From positions 224,001-288,000 of the forward strand of contig NZ_CAHJXM010000002.1 in the NCBI RefSeq assembly GCF_903645295.1: DNA of 64,000 nt, given 5' to 3'. The notes below the pieces were generated by a model that was not told where the DNA came from, made no database searches, and saw only the letters and a list, made by a program, of their open reading frames with translations. This stretch comes from Bacillus sp. Marseille-Q1617 (GTDB taxonomy: Bacteria; Bacillota; Bacilli; Bacillales; Bacillaceae_B). A program made the translations under genes and the position numbers. Positions 42,843 to 51,617 of this stretch are shown here, piece by piece (position 1 is the first letter of the stretch; every line of letters starts with the position of its first letter).

Positions 42843-43112
42843 TGTGTACCTGGTACATTGGGTTTGATTTGTACCAGGTACAAGTGAAGGGTGTTGTACC
42901 AGGTACATTCATTATATGGGGGTGGTGCCTGGCTCGATTGTGTTGATTTGAGCCTGGCTCAAGATGGGTAATCTGAGCCAGGCTCGTTTTGAACGGATTG
43001 AGCCAGGCTCAAATAAGAGGTCTGTGCCAGGAACAAATACCGCCTTTTGTGCCAGGAACAAACCGGTGTCATTGTGCCAGGAACAAATCGCCCTATTTGT
43101 TCCTGGCACCAA
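42843..43112. repeat. Phased short-repeat array 4 (CCAGG/CCTGG cores, period 25 bp, three subtypes)
   Basis: Eleven cores, measured at the CC dinucleotide: 42849, 42874, 42899, 42928, 42953, 42978, 43003, 43027, 43052, 43077 and 43102; nearly all steps are 25 (24-25, one 29). Cores change in blocks: TGTACC[A/T]GGTACA three times, TGAGCC[A/T]GGCTC four times (first member GTGCCTGGCTC), then TGTGCCAGGAACAAA three times and its reverse complement last. The 13-14 bp between cores are unrelated. The last two units form a 15-bp stem-loop (43076-43110). Confidence 0.88.
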
Positions 43113-43227
43113 TCCGGTGCACCCACCCATCGAGCCGCACCACCCATTACCCCACCAAGACCCAGGCACTCCCACCCCTATTTTATGTTATAATAAACCC
43201 GCATGTTTTCAGTGAAGGAGAAGCGTT

Positions 43228-44073
43228 ATGGATAAGGAAAAAGCATATGCACTGCTTCGTCAGGAACGGTGGAGGGTGATCGATCAGTCGAGTCTCGGGC
43301 CGATGTTCGGTGCGCTGCAGTCTTTTGCAATGGATGATACATTGTGTACGGCTGTGGGAGCGGTTCAATCTGATCCGGCTGCCCGTTCGTGGGTCCATCA
43401 TCAGACGGTGGTGCTTGGTATACAGGATACGAAATTGCCGTTTCTTTCTGAAGCGTTAAGCGCGTTGGAGGAAGCGGGTTATCAATATATTGTGCGGAAC
43501 TCCGGAGGTTTGGCGGTTGTGCTGGATGAGGGGGTCCTGAATTTGTCTCTGGTATTCCCTGACTCGGAAAAAGGGATCGATATCAATAGAGGCTATGATG
43601 CGATGTGGCTGCTTGTTCAGGAGATGTTCAGGGATTTCGATGTCGAGATGGAAGCGAAAGAAATCACAGAGTCGTACTGTCCGGGAAGCTATGATCTGAG
43701 CATCGGTGACAGGAAGTTTGCCGGGATTTCACAGCGGCGCATCCGGAACGGGGTGGCTGTGCAAATCTATCTGTGTGTAAATGGAAGCGGTTCTGAGCGG
43801 GCAGAGTTGATCCGGCGGTTTTATGAAACAGGGCTCAGGGGAGAACAGACGAAGTTCACGTTTCCGTCCATCCGCCCTGAGGTGATGGCTTCGTTATCGG
43901 AGCTGCTCGGCGCGGAACTGACCGTACAGGATGTGATGCTCCGGTTCCTGCAGTCGTTGAAGACGCTCAGCGGTGAGATTTACTCCAGTGCCCTTCAAGG
44001 TGAAGAGTATACGATGTATGAAATGTATTATCAAAGAGTCGTGGAACGGAATGAGAAGGTATTGGGTAACTAA
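43228..44073 (+). CDS. lipL: Octanoyl-[GcvH]:protein N-octanoyltransferase LipL
   Basis: A 281-residue LplA/LipB-fold amidotransferase. [21 protein letters not shown] is the substrate-binding region and [23 protein letters not shown] contains the catalytic Cys of LipL-type enzymes. It moves octanoyl groups from GcvH to E2 subunits in Bacillus lipoate assembly. Its position after pta matches B. subtilis ywfL. Confidence 0.92.
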   Translation: MDKEKAYALLRQERWRVIDQSSLGPMFGALQSFAMDDTLCTAVGAVQSDPAARSWVHHQTVVLGIQDTKLPFLSEALSALEEAGYQYIVRNSGGLAVVLDEGVLNLSLVFPDSEKGIDINRGYDAMWLLVQEMFRDFDVEMEAKEITESYCPGSYDLSIGDRKFAGISQRRIRNGVAVQIYLCVNGSGSERAELIRRFYETGLRGEQTKFTFPSIRPEVMASLSELLGAELTVQDVMLRFLQSLKTLSGEIYSSALQGEEYTMYEMYYQRVVERNEKVLGN

Positions 44074-44088
44074 ATACGCAGCAGAAAG

Positions 44089-44125
44089 ATCAAATGACCG
44101 ATTAGGACGTTTGGTCTTTTTTTGT
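44089..44125 (+). terminator. Terminator of lipL
   Basis: AAGATCAAA/TTTGGTCTT stem (inner ATGACC...GGACG) followed by seven T. Confidence 0.75.
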
Positions 44126-44209
44126 TGAGTTTTGGTAAAAAATTGAAACTTTTATGATTTGTGTTCGTACTTTGAGATAACATCTTACTTCACATTGGAG
44201 GAGATCAGA

Positions 44210-44914
44210 GTGTATCTGACAGTTGATATTAAAGAAGCAGGTTATGAAGGCGGTTCGAATGTGCTGAAGGATATCCGGTTCTCGGTCGGGCCGGGGGAGC
44301 TTGTCGGGTTGATCGGGCCGAACGGGGCAGGAAAAAGTTCGACGATCAAATCGATTCTGGGAATCCTTAAGCATGTAAATGGAACGGTTCAAGTGGGGGA
44401 TTATGCATACATACCGGAGCGGCCGATTTTCTACGACCGGCTGACACTTTGGGAGCATATTGATTTTCTCATGTCGACCTTGGATGTCGACGAAGAGGCT
44501 TTTAAGCTTGAAGCAAAAAGGCTGCTTGACTTTTTTCAATTATCACAGAGGATCCACCATTACCCGGAGAGCTTTTCGAAAGGGATGCAGCAGAAGGTCA
44601 TGCTGATCCTGGCTTTTTTGAAGAAGCCCGATTTATACATCATCGATGAGCCGTTCATGGGGCTTGATCCGAATGCCACGAAAAAATTGTTGCAGCTGAT
44701 CACAAAAGAAAAAAAGCGGGGGGCCGGCATTTTGATGTCAACTCATGTGCTGGATACGGCAGAAAAAATTTGCGACCGGTTTGTCCTTATTTCAAACGGA
44801 AAACTTGTCGTACAGGGGAAATTGGCTGAAGTCCGGAGAGACAGCGGGTTAATGGAGGGATCATTGTTTGATTGTTTCGATGTGCTGACGGAGAGTGAAA
44901 GTCATGCGGGCTAG
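44210..44914 (+). CDS. ABC transporter ATP-binding protein (EcsA/YthP-like)
   Basis: 234 residues from GTG 44210 (GGAGGAG upstream). Walker A GPNGAGKSS, signature FSKGMQQKVMLI, Walker B LYIIDEPFMGLD and switch His STHVLDTAEK are complete. The Phe-Ser-Lys-Gly signature and the partner permease resemble the EcsAB/YthPQ systems. Substrate unknown; EcsAB relatives affect secretion and peptide processing. Confidence 0.87.
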   Translation: MYLTVDIKEAGYEGGSNVLKDIRFSVGPGELVGLIGPNGAGKSSTIKSILGILKHVNGTVQVGDYAYIPERPIFYDRLTLWEHIDFLMSTLDVDEEAFKLEAKRLLDFFQLSQRIHHYPESFSKGMQQKVMLILAFLKKPDLYIIDEPFMGLDPNATKKLLQLITKEKKRGAGILMSTHVLDTAEKICDRFVLISNGKLVVQGKLAEVRRDSGLMEGSLFDCFDVLTESESHAG

Positions 44915-46052
44915 CACGTTGTTCAGGAGGAGGCTGGCGGCAGAGTGGAACTATCAATGGGGCGTCATGAAGTCGGTCCTCGACTGGACAATCGTCGTTT
45001 ATCTGGTCATTCCGGTGCTGATTGCGGCTCCCTTCCTCTACGCCGATATGTGGGAGCACAGTGAACTTTATTGGAGCGGCCGGCTGCCCTTTCATGTTTT
45101 GTTTGTTTTGATTCTGTTCGTGACAGCAAGCGGGAATTTCAGGACCTATTTAATGGAGGCAGACCTGCTATACCTTCTTCAGCAAAAAGACCTTCTTTAC
45201 CCTTTTAAACGATATAGTTTTTTATATTCTGTAGTGGACTCGGTGATACGGGTCCTGGCTGCAGGTGTGATTGCAATGCCTTTGTTTGCCGGCATATACG
45301 GGTTGCAGGTTTCCGAGGTGTACCCTTTGATGGCAGCGGTGCTTGCGGTCAGACTGCTTTTCATGACGGTGAAAAAATTCACCTCCAAGGGAACGGTCAA
45401 GCTGGCGGCGTTCGTGCTGCTTGCGGCGGCAGCAGCGGTTTTGGTGACGAATGGTGGATCGTTTGCTGCAGGTGTCATCGGTCTATCCATGGCAGCGGCG
45501 GTCATTTTTCACCACCTGTGGCAGATGCCGAGGACCGACCGCTGGTTCATGAAGGAAATTGAAATCGAGGGGCGGGAAAGGGTCAGATATATCAAACTCA
45601 TTTTAACGTATTCTATGGAAGTGGAGAAGGAACCGGAGAATCAGAAGAGCCGGCCGCTCCATGTGTTCCGCGACTCACAGCGTCTCTTCAAGGGGAGGAG
45701 GTCAAAGGAAGACGGCCTGCTTGAGCTGCTGGTGAAGGGGTTCCTCAGGAGAAACTATCTTACGCTTTATATTCAGGTCTTCTTGTTGACGATGTCAGCG
45801 GTCATCATCCTGCCGATATGGCTGAAATGGATCGTCTTTGCCGGCTTTGCTTTTTTCATCCAGTCGTGGCTGAAAAGTTTGTTCAGAAAAATGCTGGACA
45901 GCCCTTTTTTCGCCGTCGTCCCTTATGATAAGGAGGCAGTGGATTCAGTCTGGATCAGGTTTAAGAAGCTGTTCGCCTTGCCGGTGATTGGTGCAGCTGG
46001 AGCATCTGCTGTTTTTATCACTATTGTGGAGGTTATCGGACGTATAGGTTGA
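44904..46052 (+). CDS. ABC transporter permease (EcsB/YthQ-like)
   Basis: 382 residues from ATG 44904 (GGAGAGTG eight bases upstream), overlapping the ATPase by 11 bp. About nine hydrophobic helices. The start FRRRLAAEWNYQWGVMKSVLDWTIVVYLVIP and the YLMEADLLYLLQQK segment are EcsB-like. Forms an exporter with the preceding ATPase. Confidence 0.83.
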   Translation: MRASTLFRRRLAAEWNYQWGVMKSVLDWTIVVYLVIPVLIAAPFLYADMWEHSELYWSGRLPFHVLFVLILFVTASGNFRTYLMEADLLYLLQQKDLLYPFKRYSFLYSVVDSVIRVLAAGVIAMPLFAGIYGLQVSEVYPLMAAVLAVRLLFMTVKKFTSKGTVKLAAFVLLAAAAAVLVTNGGSFAAGVIGLSMAAAVIFHHLWQMPRTDRWFMKEIEIEGRERVRYIKLILTYSMEVEKEPENQKSRPLHVFRDSQRLFKGRRSKEDGLLELLVKGFLRRNYLTLYIQVFLLTMSAVIILPIWLKWIVFAGFAFFIQSWLKSLFRKMLDSPFFAVVPYDKEAVDSVWIRFKKLFALPVIGAAGASAVFITIVEVIGRIG

Positions 46053-46149
46053 CGGGGTTTGAGAATGGTAGAGTTTGAGGTCGGTTAGATTGGGTTATGG
46101 GTTGTCAGTAGTCCGATTTATGTTTTGGTTGCATACCCCGTGTTGTATA

Positions 46150-46270
46150 TAGGCCCTTGAGTGTCCTGTTTCGCCCTTATAAATAAAATACCGCCCTTAA
46201 AAATGTTTTTCCGCCCTTAAAAATAAAATATCGCCCATATCCATATTTTTTCCGCCCATAAAATTTCCGA
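46150..46270. repeat. Phased short-repeat array 5 (core CCGCCCTTAAAAAT, period 20 bp)
   Basis: Six units: the GCCC element recurs at 46153, 46173, 46193, 46213, 46233 and 46254 (steps 20, 20, 20, 20, 21). Flanks beyond the TTAAAAAT or ATA tail vary. Lies between the convergent EcsB-like gene and rsfA. Confidence 0.85.
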
Positions 46271-46317
46271 TTCATTTGAAAAGAGGGGAAAATACCCCTT
46301 CATAATGCCGCAAAATC

Positions 46318-46363
46318 AATAAAAGCCAGCACACCCTTTCTTACAAAAGGCATACTGGCTTGG
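46318..46363 (-). terminator. Terminator of rsfA
   Basis: Minus-strand AAGCCAGTATGCCTTTTGT/AAAGGGTGTGCTGGCTT imperfect stem followed by TTATTG. Confidence 0.78.
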
Positions 46364-46396
46364 GAACCCTATTAAAAGGGGGGCTCACTATACATG

Positions 46397-47215
46397 TTAC
46401 TCTGCGACCTTCTCCAAATTTCCGTTGCGGTCCATTTTGAAGCGCGGTGCTTTTGCTTCGCCTTCTTCGTCAAACAGGACAAGCTTGCGGGCGCGGTTCA
46501 TGATCTGCATAAGTGTTTCGTAGTCTTCCTGCATCGTGACAGAGTTGGTTTCGAGCTCGGCGACCTTCTTTTCAAGCTCTTTGTTTTCTCTTCTAATCTC
46601 AGCGAGTTCGTGTTTTAATCTCTGATTCTCGATTTTTACGATATCCGAGTTTACGCTGGATTGCGCCATATTTTGCAGGAAGGCGATCACTTTTTCAAGT
46701 GTGACTTCACCGCGAAGGGCGGATGGGTTCACCATGTGCTTGCTTGCTGGTGCCTGCGGGGCAACGGGCTGCTCTTCCACAGTTTCTGAAACTTCAACTT
46801 CCTGCTGTTCAGCTTTTTGTGAAAGCTGTTCAGTTGCCGGTACATAATCCTCGAATTGGAATTCCATTTCTTCTTCCGCTTCAGCCATTGATAGAGACAT
46901 AGCATCCAGTTCTTCATATGAAGGTGTAGGCGGCTTGTATAATAGCTTCTTCTTTCCGCCCTGATCTTTCCCCAGCAGGCGGTGGCGCTGTTTGCGCTGT
47001 TTTTTTGCCAGCTGCAAAGCTTTCTCGTATTGGTGGCGGACCACTGCATTCCAGCGGAACCCGCAGGCTGCGGATGTGCGGTTCAGTTTATCTCCAACCT
47101 CTTCAAACGCGTTTAGCTGTGTACTGCCTTCGCGTACATGACGCAAGACGGTTTCGGCTAATAGTAAATCATTTTCATCAGTCCAGGCATCCTGTCTTGT
47201 CTTCATCATTCTCAT
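46397..47215 (-). CDS. rsfA: Prespore-specific regulator RsfA
   Basis: About 272 residues from ATG 47215 (GGGAG five bases upstream; nearby ATGs at 47209 and 47206 are also possible). The Myb/SANT-like N-terminus KTRQDAWTDENDLLLAETVLRHVREGSTQLNAFEEVGDKLNRT, with AACGFRWNAVVR, is diagnostic of RsfA. The C-terminus has a long coiled coil (NQRLKHELAEIRRENKELEKKVAELE). In B. subtilis RsfA modulates the sigma-F regulon in the forespore. Confidence 0.9.
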   Translation of the reverse strand: MRMMKTRQDAWTDENDLLLAETVLRHVREGSTQLNAFEEVGDKLNRTSAACGFRWNAVVRHQYEKALQLAKKQRKQRHRLLGKDQGGKKKLLYKPPTPSYEELDAMSLSMAEAEEEMEFQFEDYVPATEQLSQKAEQQEVEVSETVEEQPVAPQAPASKHMVNPSALRGEVTLEKVIAFLQNMAQSSVNSDIVKIENQRLKHELAEIRRENKELEKKVAELETNSVTMQEDYETLMQIMNRARKLVLFDEEGEAKAPRFKMDRNGNLEKVAE

Positions 47216-47338
47216 CTCAACTCCCATAATTTACTTAAATGACTCGTTGATAAAAGGATGGGCAGTTTTATAGATTTTTATACGAATATGTTAAAATTTT
47301 TTTGAAGTTGGTAGTTTCGTTGTTCGGTTCTTTGAATG

Positions 47339-47475
47339 CCGCTTATTGATTTCCGTGGAAGACTTCGCTTTCCGCGGGCGGCCGGTGAGCCTCCTCGTCG
47401 CTGCGCTCCTGCGGGGTCTCACCTGTCTCGCTTTTCCCGCAGGAGTCTTCGTCTTCCACTCCAATCAAACGCTGG
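47339..47475. repeat. 130-150 bp intergenic repeat, complete copy, minus orientation
   Basis: CCGCTTATTGATTTCCGTGG at the left, CTTCCACTCCAATCAAACGC at the right; middle GTGAGCCTCCTCGTCGCTGCGCTCCTGCGGGGTCTCACCTG forms a hairpin. Between rsfA and the YuzB-like gene. Confidence 0.87.
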
Positions 47476-47671
47476 TTTCGGTTAAACCAATTCACTTATA
47501 TTGTGAGGGGTGCCATCTCCCCAAAACTGCTTCCATAATCAACCACCCGTGGCAGGTGAGTCACCACAACCTGGAAACGACACTCTCTTGCAAATCCTTG
47601 CAGAAAACTGTATTCTATAAATCGATGTTTAGTAAATAAATGATTCGATAGATAGAAAGGGTTGTTGGCAG

Positions 47672-47896
47672 ATGGCAAACGAATTCCGGGTTTGCGATGA
47701 TTGTCAGGCCGTTAACTTAAAGACTTTGATTCCCAAATTAAAAGAGATGGATCCGGACGCACCGATCGATATTGCGTGTCAGTCCTATTGTGGTCCAGGA
47801 CGCAAAAAGACATTCGCCTTTGTCAATAATCGTCCGGTAGCGGCATTGACGGAAGAAGAATTAATGGAAAAGATCGAAAAGAAATTGAAGAAATAA
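47672..47896 (+). CDS. DUF1450/YuzB-family protein
   Basis: A 74-residue protein with VCDDCQAVN and [21 protein letters not shown]; four cysteines (CxxC and CxxxC) suggest an iron-sulfur or zinc site with a thioredoxin-like mini-fold. Conserved across bacilli, function unknown. AGAAAGGGTTG ribosome site. Confidence 0.85.
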   Translation: MANEFRVCDDCQAVNLKTLIPKLKEMDPDAPIDIACQSYCGPGRKKTFAFVNNRPVAALTEEELMEKIEKKLKK

Positions 47897-47903
47897 ATGT
47901 TTG

Positions 47904-47940
47904 GTTCAGCAAACTTCCTTTAAGGGAGTTTTTTCTTTTC
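47904..47940 (+). terminator. Terminator of the DUF1450 gene
   Basis: AACTTCC/GGGAGTT stem followed by TTTTCTTTTC. Confidence 0.7.
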
Positions 47941-48262
47941 TACCTTAAACTGCTTTAAGACCTTCTTTCAATGTAAAAGGGGCGCGGAATGGCCATTCAT
48001 TCAGGTCTAGGACATGGATTGGGTTAAAAAGGTTTACGCGGCCTGTTGGAAGGAAATATTTAAGGGATGGAGAAGTAATGGAAAGAGGATGAAAATGTTT
48101 GTCAAGATGGTAAGAAAGCTGAAATTTTTTTGGAGGGTGACGGAGTGCCCGGTGTGAGTTGTTCAGGGGACATTTTTATATTTTTTTCGACAAAATTCGA
48201 GATGAAGACCGGGTACAAAGTCGCTATAATAGAAATATGCTAGTTTAGGAAGAGGGTAGAAG
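47941..48262. other. Intergenic region before ywfO
   Basis: No ORF with a start signal is convincing here. A TATAAT element at 48225-48230, preceded by an extended GTCGC and no clear -35 box, is the probable ywfO promoter region. Nothing else is recognised. Confidence 0.4.
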
Positions 48263-49564
48263 ATGGAGTATTCCAAGCAGAAATTACATGAAGAAAAAGT
48301 ATTTAAAGACCCTGTTCATCGGTATGTTCATGTAAAAGACCGCGTGATTTGGGATCTCATCGGGACGAAGGAGTTCCAGCGTCTCAGACGGGTCAGGCAG
48401 CTGGGAACGACGTATCTGACCTTCCATGGCGCGGAGCATAGCCGGTTCAACCATTCCCTTGGGGTTTATGAAATCATCCGCCGCATTGTCGACGATGTCT
48501 TTGACGGCAGACCCGAATGGGATCAGGAGGAGAGGCTGCTGTCCCTTTGTGCTGCATTGCTTCATGACCTCGGCCACGGACCTTTTTCACATTCCTTTGA
48601 AAAAGTGTTCCACTTGGATCATGAGCATTTCACTCAGGCCATCATTCTCGGCAGTACGGAAGTGAATCAGGTTCTCTCCAAAGTAGGCAAGGATTTTCCG
48701 AAGCATGTGGCAGAGGTGATCGCGAAGACGTACGAGAACAAGCTCGTCGTGAGCCTGATATCGAGCCAGATCGATGCCGACCGCATGGATTATCTGCAGC
48801 GCGATGCCTATTTTACGGGTGTGAGCTACGGACACTTCGACATGGAACGAATCATGCGTGTAATGAGGCCGCGAGAAGATCAGGTCGTCATAAAGCAGAG
48901 CGGGATGCATGCCGTTGAGGATTACATCATGAGCCGCTACCAGATGTATTGGCAGGTTTATTTCCATCCTGTGACGCGAAGTGCAGAGGTCATCCTGACG
49001 AAGATTTTACATAGAGCGAAGGAACTTCATGAAACGGGATACTCTTTCAAGCAGAAGCCCCTTCATTTTTATTCCCTTTTTACAGGGGATGTTGCTCTCC
49101 AGGACTACTTGAAGCTCGATGAATCGGTGATCATGTATTATTTTCAGATCTGGCAGGAAGAAGAGGACGGGATCCTGCGCGATTTATGCGAGCGGTTCAT
49201 GAACCGCAACCTCTTCAAATACGTGGAATTCGATCCGGCGAAGGAATACAAGAAGCACAGCGAGCTTGAGACCCTGTTTAAAAAAGCGGGCATCGACCCC
49301 GAGTATTATTTGGTCGTGGATTCATCTTCTGATCTTCCATACGATTTTTACCGGCCGGGTGAGGAAGAGGAACGCCTTCCGATCCATCTTTTAATGAGAA
49401 ATGACGAGCTTCGGGAGCTCTCGAGGGAATCGGATATCGTGGATTCCATCTCGGGAAAGCGCAGAACCGACCATAAATTATACTATCCAGTGGATTTACT
49501 ATACGACGAATCAACGAAGAAGAATATAAAGAGACAGATACGGACGATTCTGGAACTTTCTTAG
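48263..49564 (+). CDS. ywfO: HD-domain phosphohydrolase YwfO
   Basis: A 433-residue HD-domain protein of the dGTPase/SAMHD1 group. Metal ligands are visible in HSRFNHSLGVYEI, LLHDLGHGPFSHSFE and SQIDADRMDYLQRD. Homologues hydrolyse nucleoside triphosphates. GAAGAGGGTAG ribosome site. Gene order with ywgA follows B. subtilis. Confidence 0.9.
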   Translation: MEYSKQKLHEEKVFKDPVHRYVHVKDRVIWDLIGTKEFQRLRRVRQLGTTYLTFHGAEHSRFNHSLGVYEIIRRIVDDVFDGRPEWDQEERLLSLCAALLHDLGHGPFSHSFEKVFHLDHEHFTQAIILGSTEVNQVLSKVGKDFPKHVAEVIAKTYENKLVVSLISSQIDADRMDYLQRDAYFTGVSYGHFDMERIMRVMRPREDQVVIKQSGMHAVEDYIMSRYQMYWQVYFHPVTRSAEVILTKILHRAKELHETGYSFKQKPLHFYSLFTGDVALQDYLKLDESVIMYYFQIWQEEEDGILRDLCERFMNRNLFKYVEFDPAKEYKKHSELETLFKKAGIDPEYYLVVDSSSDLPYDFYRPGEEEERLPIHLLMRNDELRELSRESDIVDSISGKRRTDHKLYYPVDLLYDESTKKNIKRQIRTILELS

Positions 49565-49686
49565 AAAAAGGCTGTGAGGATGAGCGGTTCGCGCAATCTG
49601 TGCGAAGGCCACATCTCAGGACAGCCCCGACACCTATGCCAACGGAGAATCACTGATGCAATACTAGGAGTAGGAGATGACGTACA

Positions 49687-50196
49687 TTGTTGAAAGAACA
49701 TGCAAAACTGATGAGTGCCTTTTTAGCGTCCGGCGAAGTGGTGGGAAGGAAGAAGCTGCAGAAGATGATCTTCATCGCCAAGAAGCTCGCTTTCCCGTTT
49801 CAGGAAAAATTCCAATTTCATTTTTACGGCCCTTATTCTGAGGAGCTGACCCTGCGCGTCGAGGAGCTGTGCAATATGGGGTTCATCTCGGAGGTGCGCG
49901 AGAAAAAGGGCGGCTATTACCAGTACCGCTACACCGTCACGAAGGAAGGGGAAGAATTCCTTTCACTCTATGAAAAGGACATCCCGTCCCTGAAGGACTG
50001 CCTAACGGATATGAATACGCAGTCTGCACGCTTTTTGGAGCTTGTTTCAACGGTTTTATATTTTGATAATCTTACAAAAGAAGAAGTCTGCGAGAAGGTC
50101 TTCACGCTGAAGAGCAAGCAGAAGTATACGGAAGAAGAAATCGATGAGGCGTTTGCCTATATCGACGGGTTGAAGAAGATTAAGGTTGTTCAATAA
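49687..50196 (+). CDS. ywgA: YwgA-family protein
   Basis: A 169-residue protein starting at one of two TTG codons (49687 or 49690) behind TAGGAGATG. GRKKLQKMIFIAKKLAFPFQEKFQFHFYGPYSEEL is the family core. It resembles winged-helix/Panacea-like proteins; function unknown. Conserved next to ywfO. Confidence 0.85.
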   Translation: MLKEHAKLMSAFLASGEVVGRKKLQKMIFIAKKLAFPFQEKFQFHFYGPYSEELTLRVEELCNMGFISEVREKKGGYYQYRYTVTKEGEEFLSLYEKDIPSLKDCLTDMNTQSARFLELVSTVLYFDNLTKEEVCEKVFTLKSKQKYTEEEIDEAFAYIDGLKKIKVVQ

Positions 50197-50202
50197 ATTG
50201 GA

Positions 50203-50240
50203 TGAAGGGCTGCTCTTAGTGGAAGGGCGGTCTTTTTATT
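50203..50240 (+). terminator. Terminator of ywgA
   Basis: CTGCTCTT/AAGGGCGG stem (G-U pairs) followed by TCTTTTTATTTT. Confidence 0.65.
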
Positions 50241-50262
50241 TTATAAATAGGAGGAAAATTAC

Positions 50263-50538
50263 ATGCAGCATTATGATTTTACGGAGAGAGAGTTGTTTGT
50301 GAACAAGCTAAGGGAAGAAGGGAAAACATTTAGAGCCATCGGTGAAACACTTGGAGTAACTGGGAATAGGGCAAATCAAATTCATAAGGTATATAAAAAA
50401 AAGGAAAGATACCAATCTGTTGCCCGTGATTATCGAAATGGTGTAAGCAAGGAGACTATTGCAGAGAAGCTCGGATATTCGATGTCTTTGGTTGAATCCT
50501 TAATACGGAGAGGAAGAAATAAAGCTCCAAAGCAATAA
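50263..50538 (+). CDS. Hypothetical helix-turn-helix protein (91 aa)
   Basis: ATG 50263 behind AGGAGGAAAA. Two helix-turn-helix-like segments are visible: EGKTFRAIGETLGVTGNRANQIHKVYKKK (residues 19-47) and GVSKETIAEKLGYSMSLVESLIRRG (60-84), both like sigma region 4 or transposase-type HTH. The codon use is more A+T-rich than in neighbouring genes, and the gene interrupts the conserved ywgA-ywhB order, so recent acquisition is likely. Partner and role unknown. Confidence 0.7.
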   Translation: MQHYDFTERELFVNKLREEGKTFRAIGETLGVTGNRANQIHKVYKKKERYQSVARDYRNGVSKETIAEKLGYSMSLVESLIRRGRNKAPKQ

Positions 50539-50562
50539 CTTCAGAGCCTCATGTGAAGCGAT

Positions 50563-50748
50563 TTACTGATCACTCAATCTCTTCCCGCCGACAGCGTAAT
50601 GCCCCTTCGTCATTTCTTCAATGAACACGACGATCTTGTCTTCTGAGGCGCCGGTTGTTTCGCTGACGGCCTGGGTGACTTTTTCGACGAGGGCTTTCTT
50701 TTGGTCTTCTGAACGTCCTTCGAGCATTTTAACGGTAATGTAAGGCAT
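50563..50748 (-). CDS. ywhB: 4-oxalocrotonate tautomerase-like enzyme
   Basis: A 61-residue tautomerase subunit with catalytic Pro after Met (MPYITVKMLEGRS...) and the EDKIVVFIEEM strand. Family members form hexamers and tautomerise enols; the biological substrate of YwhB is unclear. Confidence 0.92.
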   Translation of the reverse strand: MPYITVKMLEGRSEDQKKALVEKVTQAVSETTGASEDKIVVFIEEMTKGHYAVGGKRLSDQ

Positions 50749-50918
50749 TTTGATTCGCTCCTTATCTCTGATTTTGATACAATCGTGGGTAGAACCCTGC
50801 TTCTATACTGTAATCCGGGGAGAGCGGGGAAGCAAGCTTGGATGATAAAGTCATGAGCAGGACTTTTTCGGTATACTATTGAATAAGAAAGTAAAACATT
50901 TTTAAAGGAGTACATATT

Positions 50919-51602
50919 TTGGATACTTTTCGCAGTTTGTTTGAGTCTATTTCGATCTTTTCGCTGGAAGAGCTTCCGTTTGTGGTCATCGCATTGGTGC
51001 TGGCGTTTACGGTCCATGAGTTTGCACATGCGTACGTGGCCTACAAATTCGGGGACACGACAGCCAAGGATCAGGGAAGACTGACGCTGAATCCTGTTCA
51101 GCATTTAGATCCATTTGGAACCATCTTGATACTGATTGCCGGTTTTGGGTGGGCCCGGCCTGTACCGGTGATGCGTTCGCGGTTCAAGAATCCGCGGCTG
51201 GCGGGCATTCTCGTGTCGGCGGCAGGACCGCTGAGCAATTTCCTGATTGCGTTCATCGCGTTCGGTTTATTTTATTTCTTTGTCGGGGTGACGGGCGGCG
51301 GGATCCCTCCGTTCGCGGTCGATCTTCTTCAGATGATCGTCGAATTGAATATTCTTCTATTTGTCTTTAACCTATTGCCGTTCCCTCCGCTTGACGGGTA
51401 CCGGATCATCGAAGATCTGTCACCGGCCCATGTCCGGGTGAAAATGAGTCAGTTTGAACAATACGGCATTCTGCTGTTCTTGATCCTGGTGATCACACCG
51501 CTTGATCAATATACGATCTGGCCGTTCTTGAATACCGGTATGAGTGCGACGGGCCAGGCATTCAGTACGATTTATGGAACGATTTTTTCAATCTTTAGCT
51601 AA
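50919..51602 (+). CDS. ywhC: Site-2-protease-family membrane metalloprotease (YwhC-like)
   Basis: 227 residues from TTG 50919 (AAAGGAG upstream). Zinc motif HEFAH in VLAFTVHEFAHAYVAYKFGD and the second motif NLLPFPPLDGYRI place it in M50B. About six helices. Substrate unknown. Followed after 15 bp by ywhD. Confidence 0.9.
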   Translation: MDTFRSLFESISIFSLEELPFVVIALVLAFTVHEFAHAYVAYKFGDTTAKDQGRLTLNPVQHLDPFGTILILIAGFGWARPVPVMRSRFKNPRLAGILVSAAGPLSNFLIAFIAFGLFYFFVGVTGGGIPPFAVDLLQMIVELNILLFVFNLLPFPPLDGYRIIEDLSPAHVRVKMSQFEQYGILLFLILVITPLDQYTIWPFLNTGMSATGQAFSTIYGTIFSIFS

Positions 51603-51617
51603 AAGGAGTGAAAAACG

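Noticed and set aside
42895..43210. ORFs of 62-96 aa on both strands in array 4
   Set aside because: Open frames are a by-product of the GCC/GGC-rich repeat grid and have no ribosome sites.
8336..46270. Repeat-spacer arrays as CRISPR
   Set aside because: Cores are only 9-14 bp and spacers 7-14 bp, far below CRISPR sizes, and no cas genes are present.
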